Below are positions 1-5,167 of a stretch of 6,360 bases of DNA, one piece after another (position 1 is the stretch's first letter; the number at the start of each line of letters is the position of its first letter). This DNA is from JALVDI01 sp039186435 (lineage in GTDB: Bacteria; Myxococcota_A; Polyangia; Polyangiales; Houyiibacteriaceae): the NCBI GenBank assembly GCA_039186435.1, contig JBCDAA010000484.1:1-6360 (forward strand), given 5' to 3'. Below the pieces are notes generated by a model. That model did not search any database. It had not been told where the DNA came from and saw nothing but the letters and a program-made list of their open reading frames with translations. The position numbers were made by a program, and so were the translations under genes.

Positions 1-90
1 ATTGCGGTCGTTGTCGCCGGTGGTGGCGGATCCAAACTCGACGGGGACTTCGACCCGAGCCGCCTCGAGGGCGAAGGCGAGCCTCTCTAA
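1..90 (+). CDS. 3' end of a convergent plus-strand gene, product unknown (partial)
   Basis: Frame 1 of the plus strand is open from the window edge to a TAA at 88-90, giving 29 codons that end in SRLEGEGEPL. The codons show the pattern of a real GC-rich gene: most begin with G and most end in G or C. The stop falls exactly where a 12-bp tandem repeat begins. The visible tail is rich in Gly and acidic residues and resembles no family I recognise. It converges on the kinase gene, whose stop lies 32 bp further on. The antisense frame aligned to the same codons is also open, but it has no start codon near its left or right limits and a poorer first-position bias. The call rests on base composition alone, so it is moderate. 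Confidence 0.5.
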   Translation: MAVVVAGGGGSKLDGDFDPSRLEGEGEPL

Positions 91-133
91 AACCCTGTCT
101 AAAACCCTGTCTAAAACCCTGTCTAAAACCCAG
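86..133. repeat. 12-bp tandem repeat, four copies, spanning the stops of two convergent genes
   Basis: Four head-to-tail copies of tctaaaaccctg lie at 86-97, 98-109, 110-121 and 122-133. The first three are identical and the fourth ends in cag instead of ctg. The unit is four codons long, so both reading frames entering it are preserved from copy to copy. The plus-strand gene meets TAA in each unit (88-90, 100-102, 112-114, 124-126). The minus-strand kinase frame meets TAG in each unit, the first at 123-125. Confidence 0.93.
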
Positions 134-136
134 GGT
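116..136 (-). terminator. possible weak intrinsic terminator at the end of the kinase gene
   Basis: Read on the minus strand, ACCCTG (136-131) can pair with CAGGGT (121-116) around a 9-nt loop, and more T residues follow at 115-113. The stem exists because the last repeat unit differs from the others. It is only 6 bp, the T-tract is short, and it overlaps the kinase stop codon, so real terminator activity is doubtful. Confidence 0.2.
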
Positions 137-1709
137 CGCGAAAGCGGAGACCCATCTGCGACATCGACGCGGGCTGCATGTTGGCGGGTCGCATCGCACT
201 GGGCCGCATCGCACTGGGTCGCATCGCACTCGGACGCATCGCGGTCGCGGTCATCACCGCAGGCGTCATCGCGGTGTCCGGTTCGCGCGCGGCTGGCTCA
301 GTCGCCGGCTCGACGGCGGTTGGCGCTTCCGGCTCTTCGACGCGGGTGAGGGCGACCTCGAGAATCCGATCTTCGGCAGCCGTCCGCTCGGCGCTCCAGG
401 TTTCGTAGCCGAGCGCGGATACCTCGACGCGGTGGACGCGCTCGCTCCGAGGAACCTCCCAGCGATCGCCTTCCATTCGCTCTCCGTCGAATCGCACTTC
501 CGCTTCCGGCACCAACCCTTGGAGCACAAAACTCACCGGCGCCGGCGTGACCGCCGGTGGCTCCATCGCTTCGGTCGACTCACCGCTGATCGCCAGACCC
601 ACTCCTGCCACCAAACCGATCAGCGCGAACGCAGCAACGCCAAACCAGAGCTTGCCCAGGCCAGCCGTTTTTGGAACGGGCGGAAGATCATCGAGAGTCG
701 TCGCCGCGGGGTAGTCGGAGGTCGACGGGGTCTTGCCCACGTAGATGACCGCCGAGTCGCCCGGCTCGTAAGCCGCCCCCACCGACTGACGGAGTGCTTC
801 CGCAAGCTCAGGCTGCGTGTCCTCGAGCAGGTGCGCCGTTTGTCCGGTGGCGACGATCAGCGCACGCCGCATCGCCCGCGCGTGGGGAAAACGGTTGTCG
901 CGATTGCGCGCCATCGCCTTCATGACGAACTCTGCAAGAGGCGCCGGAAGATCGGGACGATAGTCGGAGAGCGGCCGCGGCTCCTGCGTTGCCACGCGAA
1001 TCATCATGGCGGCCGCAGTCATTCCTTCGCTTGAGTGGGGACGTGCGCCGGTGAGCATCTCGTAGAGAAGCGCGCCCATGGAGTACACATCCGCAGAGGG
1101 CTTGAGCGCACGCTCCCCGCGAATCTGCTCCGGAGACATGTACTCGGGTGTCCCCACAATCATGTTTTCTTCGGTGGGTATCACCGACGCCAAACGCCGT
1201 TCGCCGCTCTCGGACGGCAGAAGTGCGCTCTTCGAAACTCCGAAGTCGAGCAGCTTCGGATACATCCCGTCCGCATCCTCGACCAGCACGATGTTTTCGG
1301 GTTTGACGTCGCGGTGAATCATGCCCGCGTCGTGAACCGCGGTGAGCCCGCCAAGAACCTGAGCGGTGATTCGAATCACCATCGGGAGGTTGAGCTTGTC
1401 GTCGATAAGGTAGTCGGTGAGCGTCTGGCCCTCGAGGAGCTCCATGACGATGTAGACCCACCCTTGTTCCACACCGACATCGAGAACATCGACCACGTGG
1501 CGATGGCGGATCGCCGCGACGACCTGCGCCTCACGGAGAAAGCGCTCGCGATATTGATCGCTTCCGGATTTGCGGAGGAACTTAACCGCGACAGGCTGAT
1601 TCAAACGCAGATGCGTCGCACGCCAGACCACCGACATGCCCCCCTCGCCAATTCGCTCTTCGAGCGCATAGCGACCGTCGAGAATCCATCCCGCTTCTGG
1701 CCGTGCCAT
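123..1709 (-). CDS. membrane-anchored Ser/Thr protein kinase with PEGA-like C-terminal domain
   Basis: This is a 528-residue Hanks-type (PknB-like) kinase that would phosphorylate Ser/Thr on proteins at the inner face of the membrane. Visible motifs are the glycine loop GEGGMSVV (21-28), lysine in AVK (K43), glutamate E60, the catalytic loop HRDVKPEN (132-139), DFG (155-157), and VGTPEYMSPEQ (185-195) closing a rather long activation segment, then D207. All catalytic residues are present, so it should be active. One hydrophobic span (about 354-374) follows a linker. The outer part (about 392-455) resembles a PEGA domain with the GYETW signature. It ends in a Pro/Glu-rich linker and a Met-every-five-residues tail (481-519). 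The ATG at 1709 puts 13 residues before the first kinase strand, as is usual. An in-frame TTG at 1754 adds 15 residues and has a better ribosome binding site. The gene follows the SUF cluster on the same strand, but a hairpin and a dyad lie between them, so it is probably transcribed separately. Its substrate is unknown. Confidence 0.95.
   Translation of the reverse strand: MARPEAGWILDGRYALEERIGEGGMSVVWRATHLRLNQPVAVKFLRKSGSDQYRERFLREAQVVAAIRHRHVVDVLDVGVEQGWVYIVMELLEGQTLTDYLIDDKLNLPMVIRITAQVLGGLTAVHDAGMIHRDVKPENIVLVEDADGMYPKLLDFGVSKSALLPSESGERRLASVIPTEENMIVGTPEYMSPEQIRGERALKPSADVYSMGALLYEMLTGARPHSSEGMTAAAMMIRVATQEPRPLSDYRPDLPAPLAEFVMKAMARNRDNRFPHARAMRRALIVATGQTAHLLEDTQPELAEALRQSVGAAYEPGDSAVIYVGKTPSTSDYPAATTLDDLPPVPKTAGLGKLWFGVAAFALIGLVAGVGLAISGESTEAMEPPAVTPAPVSFVLQGLVPEAEVRFDGERMEGDRWEVPRSERVHRVEVSALGYETWSAERTAAEDRILEVALTRVEEPEAPTAVEPATEPAAREPDTAMTPAVMTATAMRPSAMRPSAMRPSAMRPANMQPASMSQMGLRFRDPGF
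150..269 (-). repeat. 15-bp coding repeats giving a methionine pentapeptide ladder
   Basis: Eight consecutive 15-bp units encode the kinase tail as pentapeptides beginning MTPAV, MTATA, MRPSA (three times), MRPAN, MQPAS and MSQMG. Met codons fall at every fifth position, with cat on the plus strand at 267, 252, 237, 222, 207, 192, 177 and 162. The central units (190-249) are nearly identical at the DNA level and share the core cgcatcgc, which indicates recent duplication by slippage or unequal exchange. The flanking units have diverged. Confidence 0.9.
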
Positions 1710-1760
1710 CGCCACCGCTTGATCATGGTGCAGCACCGCAACGAAGCGGCGCAAGGGACG

Positions 1761-1765
1761 CCCTC
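1761..1765 (-). promoter_or_regulatory. candidate ribosome binding site for the TTG start of the kinase
   Basis: The minus strand reads GAGGG here, 6 nt before the in-frame TTG at 1754-1752. The rival ATG at 1709 has only GGTGG ending 2 nt before it, which is too close for a normal site. This favours the longer 543-residue product. Family alignment favours the shorter one, so the start is unresolved. Confidence 0.4.
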
Positions 1766-1773
1766 ATTTCGCA

Positions 1774-1791
1774 GAGATCACACCAGATCTC
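1774..1791. promoter_or_regulatory. perfect 18-bp dyad upstream of the kinase gene
   Basis: The sequence reads gagatc, six spacer bases, then gatctc, a perfect inverted repeat of 6-bp arms. It lies 19 bp upstream of the TTG start and 64 bp upstream of the ATG start of the kinase, in the only non-coding stretch before that gene. Size and position suit an operator for a dimeric regulator or a leader hairpin. No convincing -35/-10 or sigma-54 promoter was found beside it, so the role is inferred from symmetry and position only. Confidence 0.35.
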
Positions 1792-1820
1792 CGGCCCGTT
1801 GAATACGCAAGCCAACTGCA

Positions 1821-1844
1821 TCGACCGCGAAACATCGCGATCGA
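1821..1844 (-). terminator. strong hairpin just after the last SUF-cluster gene, candidate terminator
   Basis: On the minus strand TCGATCGCGA pairs over all ten positions with TCGCGGTCGA (one G-U wobble) around the 4-nt loop TGTT. The stem starts 6 nt after the TGA at 1851-1853. No T-run follows, so it does not fit a classical intrinsic terminator. It could end transcription with a factor, protect the 3' end of the operon mRNA, or simply be a palindromic site. Confidence 0.4.
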
Positions 1845-1850
1845 CTTTGC

Positions 1851-2375
1851 TCAGGACGCGGGCGGCTCCGACTCGCCACCGTGGGTGACGGCCCAGTAGG
1901 AAAGCAGCTCCATGTCGTCCACTACGCGCGAGTGAAAATGACCCCACACATCGCTGATCATCACGACTGCGCTCTCGGTGAGCTTCGGCGTCAGGTACAT
2001 TGCTCGATAACGCGCTTCGCTCCCGTCCTCGACCTCCCCCAAGACGGGAAGAGGCTCTTTGGAGGTCGGACAAAAGATCTCGCAGCGGGTCCCCGGCGCG
2101 ATCTCGGTAAAGCCCTCCTTGCGCGGGTCGCCGTGAACCGGACTGAGGTGAACGTTCCCCTCGCGACCGTCGGGGAGACGCACGCCGATGGTGATCGCCG
2201 GATGCCCGTCAAAGGTCACATCGGAAATCCCCACCAGGCTGTCTCCTTTGGGGCCGAACGCTTGGGTGACGACGATGATCACCCCACCGCCGCCTTCGTC
2301 GATCGAAACATTCGGGGCCGGAATCTCCGAGTGTCGACCGGTAACGGTAAGGCCCTTCTCATCCACGTTGCTCAT
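1851..2375 (-). CDS. uncharacterised 174-residue protein at the end of the SUF gene cluster
   Basis: I do not recognise the family. The start is the ATG at 2375, preceded by GGAG five bases upstream; the frame is open further upstream but has no comparable start. There is no signal peptide or membrane span, so the protein is probably cytoplasmic. Residues 30-80 look like alternating beta strands: a glycine run (28-31), IIVV, then ITIGVRLPDG. The middle has two cysteines in RCEIFCPTSKEPLP (C98 and C102). The C-terminal part contains YLTP, ISDVWGHFHSR and ELLSYWA, with a look of conserved blocks. A CxxxC pair could bind metal or an iron-sulfur cluster, or be redox active, which would suit its place 74 bp after the sufT-like gene, but only two Cys are visible and this is speculation. 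The gene is very probably real because codon bias, ribosome binding site and spacing agree. Confidence 0.88.
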   Translation of the reverse strand: MSNVDEKGLTVTGRHSEIPAPNVSIDEGGGGVIIVVTQAFGPKGDSLVGISDVTFDGHPAITIGVRLPDGREGNVHLSPVHGDPRKEGFTEIAPGTRCEIFCPTSKEPLPVLGEVEDGSEARYRAMYLTPKLTESAVVMISDVWGHFHSRVVDDMELLSYWAVTHGGESEPPAS

Positions 2376-2380
2376 AGCGT

Positions 2381-2384
2381 CTCC
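2381..2384 (-). promoter_or_regulatory. ribosome binding site setting the start of the 174-residue protein
   Basis: The minus strand reads GGAG five bases before the ATG at 2375-2373. This decides the start, since the same frame stays open well upstream into the region overlapping the sufT-like gene. Confidence 0.65.
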
Positions 2385-2449
2385 AGAGGTCGAGACTGCC
2401 AGGGCGGGAAGCAGCGCGTCAATCCCGACGCCTTCCAAGAGCGAACGAT

Positions 2450-2935
2450 TTAAAGCAGCCCGAGCTCGAGGAGCGCGTCCTCGGTCATCCGATCTTTCGT
2501 CCACGGAGGATCCCAGACGAGCTTCACGTGCGAACGCCGCACCCCGGCAGTTTGGCCGACGCGCTCCGCGACATCCGTCACGATCATCCCGGCGACCGGG
2601 CACGCGGGCGCCGTCAGCGTCATACGAACCTCAACGTCCCCCTCCGGCGTGATCGACATGCCGTAGATCAAGCCTAGGTCGTAGACGTTTACCGGGATTT
2701 CAGGGTCGAAGATGGTCTTGAGGGTTTCGACGATGCGCTCGCGAAGTTCGTCCTCAGGGACGGCTTCTGCGCGCTCTTCATTCCCTCCGAAGGCTTCGTC
2801 GACATCGGCCGCTTCGCCGGCTGCGGGCCCCTTCGGACCCGCGACCGGAAGATGCACGCGAGCCTTCTTCGGCTTCGCCGGCTTCTCCGCCTGAATCTTG
2901 CGGACCTTGAGGTCCTCGATGTCGAAATCACTCAT
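2450..2935 (-). CDS. sufT: SufT-like SUF-associated MIP18/DUF59 protein
   Basis: This 161-residue protein has a full MIP18 (DUF59) domain at about 62-160 and matches the SUF-associated branch of the family. Visible signatures are DPEIPVNVYDLGLIYG (77-92), TLTAPACPVA (106-115) with the family's key cysteine at C112, and VWDPPWTKDRM (140-150) near the C-terminus. Family members act in maturation or delivery of iron-sulfur clusters in the cytoplasm. The N-terminal 60 residues are an added segment: a Lys/Pro/Ala-rich stretch (18-40), then an acidic one. SUF-branch relatives are usually not much longer than the domain itself. The start is the ATG at 2935, which overlaps the TAA stop of the CPBP gene by one base (TAATG), so translation is probably coupled; only a weak GGATTGG precedes it. 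The open frame runs further upstream to 3487, but that part is antiparallel noise over the CPBP gene in another frame. Confidence 0.95.
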   Translation of the reverse strand: MSDFDIEDLKVRKIQAEKPAKPKKARVHLPVAGPKGPAAGEAADVDEAFGGNEERAEAVPEDELRERIVETLKTIFDPEIPVNVYDLGLIYGMSITPEGDVEVRMTLTAPACPVAGMIVTDVAERVGQTAGVRRSHVKLVWDPPWTKDRMTEDALLELGLL

Positions 2936-3843
2936 TACCAATCCACGGGTAGCCCGGTGGTTTGCAATAGCGCAGCGACGTCCATGCTCACCGCCACCGT
3001 GACATGCACCAGAAAGCCTGCCCAGATGGAGCGACTCTTGAGCGCGAGGGTGCCGAGCACAAGCCCTGCCGCGATCGCGGCGATCGTTTCCGGCCAGGGC
3101 TTGCCGAAATGAATCATGCAGTAGGGAACGACCATGGCGGTAATCGCGTGGCCGCCCATCGCCGGCTCGAGGCTGCGGAGCCACGTCCCCCGAAAGAAAA
3201 ACTCGAGGGAGAAGAACTGGAGCGCGTACATCGCTTCCCACGCGAAGAAGTCCCGCCAGCTCTGCCCGGCAAAACGATACATGGGGTACTTCCGCTGAAA
3301 GGACTCGTCGTAAGAGACGATCAGAACGAGGACGAGCACGACGGCGGTCGCGACGCCATAGATCCAAAGGTGGTCGCGAAAGCCCTTGAGCTGCAGCCCG
3401 TGGTCGCGAAGGCGCTCCCGAAGAACGAACTTCACGAAGAGTGCGGGGATAAGGAAGTAGCCGCCAAAACGAAACGCCGTCCACCACATCTTCGAGTAGA
3501 AGGAGAGGTCGTTCGACTCGAGGATGCGCTGCCAGGAGGGATCGTCTTCCGCCCAGCCACGAACGAGGTGAACGAAATAGGGTGAGTCCCCGAAGTACTC
3601 GAGAACGGTCAGAACAACCGCACCGATCGCGAGCACCGCGAAAGGTCGCCAGTCGGGGCCAAGGCCCGCGTCGCGACGCTTCTTTCGCGCCTTTTCGCTT
3701 CGCCGGTCGGCGGCGTCCCAGGTCTCCACGAAGAACCGGCGCGGATGAAGCTCGCCAAAGCGCTCACGCCACGTCCGAGGGGCGTTCGGGACCCCCTTCG
3801 CATCGGCGCTCGAGGCTGCTCGCTTTGATTTCTTGGACGCCAT
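2935..3843 (-). CDS. CPBP-family intramembrane protein with altered metalloprotease motif
   Basis: This 302-residue membrane protein has a basic soluble N-terminus (1-65) and about six or seven hydrophobic segments (near 67-84, 125-142, 158-177, 200-217, 233-246, 252-268 and 274-293). The C-terminal half looks like the CPBP (CAAX protease / bacteriocin-processing, Abi) fold. Its first motif, usually EExxxR, reads LEFFFR with only E214 and R218. The second, FxxxH, is YCMIH with H245. The third has H280 in GFLVHVTVAVSMD, but the usual Asn four residues later is Ala. Both histidines are kept, so a metal could still bind, yet the missing first Glu makes protease activity uncertain. It lies between sufS and the sufT-like gene and overlaps the latter by one base, so it is expressed with the SUF operon. 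No clear ribosome binding site precedes the ATG at 3843. Its role there is unknown. Confidence 0.87.
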   Translation of the reverse strand: MASKKSKRAASSADAKGVPNAPRTWRERFGELHPRRFFVETWDAADRRSEKARKKRRDAGLGPDWRPFAVLAIGAVVLTVLEYFGDSPYFVHLVRGWAEDDPSWQRILESNDLSFYSKMWWTAFRFGGYFLIPALFVKFVLRERLRDHGLQLKGFRDHLWIYGVATAVVLVLVLIVSYDESFQRKYPMYRFAGQSWRDFFAWEAMYALQFFSLEFFFRGTWLRSLEPAMGGHAITAMVVPYCMIHFGKPWPETIAAIAAGLVLGTLALKSRSIWAGFLVHVTVAVSMDVAALLQTTGLPVDW

Positions 3844-3901
3844 TGGGCGGCGGGAGCCTATCGCGAGAAAATGCGAACACCAACTCGACGAAGGACGCCC
3901 A

Positions 3902-5167
3902 TCAGAAGAACGTTTTTACTTTTTCGAGGCCGACCGCGAGGGCGTCGATGTCGTGGGTCGTGTTGTAGAGACCGAGACTCGCTCGCGCCGTCGCGCTCAC
4001 GCCGAAATGATCCATCACCGGCTGAGCGCAGTGATGCCCAGTGCGAATGGCAACGCCCTCCGCGTCGAGGAGGGTGCCCGCGTCGGTGGGATGAATGCCG
4101 TCGAGAACGAACGCAAGGACACTGCTCTTCTGCTGCGCGGTGCCGACCAAACGAAGCCCGTCGACCTCCTGGAGGCGCACGGTTCCGTACGCCAGGAGCG
4201 CGCGCTCGTGTTGATGGATCGCGTTGCGGTTGAGCTTCGTGAGGTATTCGATCGCGGCGCCGAGACCGATCGCGCCCGCCATGTTGGGGGTGCCCGCTTC
4301 GAATTTGTAGGGAAGGTCGTTCCAGGTCGAGCCCTCGAAGGAGACCCGGTCGATCATGTCGCCGCCGCCCTGCCACGGGGCCATTTCGTCGAGGATCGCG
4401 CGCTTGCCGTAGAGGACACCGATACCCGAAGGCCCGTAGAGCTTGTGGCCGCTAAACGTGTAGAAGTCGGCGTCGAGCTCACGAACGTCCACCTCCTCGT
4501 GCACGATGCCCTGCGCCCCGTCGATGAGGACCAGTGCCCCCGCGTCGTGCGCGAGCTTCGTCAAACGGCGAACCGGCAGCACGGTTCCGAGGGAGTTCGA
4601 GACGTGCGCGAACGCGCAGAGTTTGGTCCGCTCGGAGAGCGCTTTGGCAAACGCCTCGATGGTGACCTCGCCGTCGTCCGTAATCGGAACCACCACCACC
4701 TTCGCGCCGGTTCGTTTCGCGATCAGCTGCCAGGGCACGATGTTCGAGTGGTGCTCCAGCTCGGTCACGAGGATCTCGTCACCTTCTTGGAGGAACTGCG
4801 CGCCCCAGGCGAAAGCGACGAGGTTGATGCTCTCGGTCGTGCCCGCCGTGAAGATAATTTCTTCACGTTCGGCGGCGTTGATGAACTTGCGAACGAGATC
4901 GCGGGCGCCTTCGTAGCGCGCGGTCGCCCGCTGACTGAGGGCATGCACCGCGCGATGCACGTTGGCGCAGTCCTGGGCGTAGACCTCGCCGATGGCATCG
5001 ATGACGACCTGCGGCTTGAGCGCCGTCGCCGCGCTGTCGAGGTACACGAGCGGCTTGCCCGGATGCACCTCTTGCGCGAGCGCGGGAAAATCCGCCCGGA
5101 GCGCGTCGACGTCAAAATCCGGAAAGGTGACGCCCGCAAGGGCGGCTTCGATGGGCGAGACCGTCAT
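3902..5167 (-). CDS. sufS: SufS-type cysteine desulfurase
   Basis: This 421-residue PLP enzyme removes sulfur from L-cysteine, giving alanine and an enzyme-bound persulfide for Fe-S cluster assembly. Visible motifs are YLDSAATALKP (42-52), AGTTESIN (108-115), EHHSNIVPWQ (138-147) with the histidine that stacks on PLP, LIDGAQ (214-219) with D216 and Q219, and SGHKLYGPSGIG (239-250) with the PLP lysine K242. RTGHHCAQP (375-383) carries the catalytic cysteine C380. The RxGHHCA form on a short loop marks the group II (SufS/CsdA) type, not IscS. Length is slightly above the usual 400-410 because of a short N-terminal extension. The start is firm: GGAGG lies four bases before the ATG, which overlaps the sufD stop (ATGA). 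SufS normally needs SufE or SufU for full activity, and neither is visible here. Confidence 0.98.
   Translation of the reverse strand: MTVSPIEAALAGVTFPDFDVDALRADFPALAQEVHPGKPLVYLDSAATALKPQVVIDAIGEVYAQDCANVHRAVHALSQRATARYEGARDLVRKFINAAEREEIIFTAGTTESINLVAFAWGAQFLQEGDEILVTELEHHSNIVPWQLIAKRTGAKVVVVPITDDGEVTIEAFAKALSERTKLCAFAHVSNSLGTVLPVRRLTKLAHDAGALVLIDGAQGIVHEEVDVRELDADFYTFSGHKLYGPSGIGVLYGKRAILDEMAPWQGGGDMIDRVSFEGSTWNDLPYKFEAGTPNMAGAIGLGAAIEYLTKLNRNAIHQHERALLAYGTVRLQEVDGLRLVGTAQQKSSVLAFVLDGIHPTDAGTLLDAEGVAIRTGHHCAQPVMDHFGVSATARASLGLYNTTHDIDALAVGLEKVKTFF

Noticed and set aside
86..269. Could the repeat arrays be a CRISPR array?
   Set aside because: The units are 12 and 15 bp, are directly adjacent with no unique spacers, and one set is in-frame coding sequence.
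178..408. Plus-strand frame giving a repeated hydrophobic RIALG peptide
   Set aside because: It is the antisense reading of the 15-bp methionine repeats of the kinase. The regular peptide follows automatically from the tandem DNA repeat.
432..1802. Two consecutive plus-strand frames (432-1034 and 1035-1802) opposite the kinase gene
   Set aside because: Both are antisense to a kinase with every catalytic motif intact, and both translate to Arg/His-rich sequence without domains.
1792..1820. Possible kinase promoter around TTGGCT and TATTCA
   Set aside because: The two hexamer-like elements do not have proper spacing, and the sigma-54 pattern TGGC-N7-TTGC is not matched either.
2416..2431. Small inverted repeat gcgtc-N6-gacgc between the SufT-like gene and the next gene
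   Set aside because: A 5-bp stem is expected by chance in GC-rich DNA, and there is no T-tract or other regulatory sign.
2376..2603. Upstream extension of the 174-residue protein frame
   Set aside because: It would overlap the conserved C-terminal half of the SufT-like gene, and a GGAG-led ATG at 2375 gives a clear start.
2936..3487. Upstream extension of the SufT-like frame
   Set aside because: It overlaps the CPBP gene in another frame, is Arg-rich and low-complexity, and the ATG at 2935 in a TAATG overlap explains the start.
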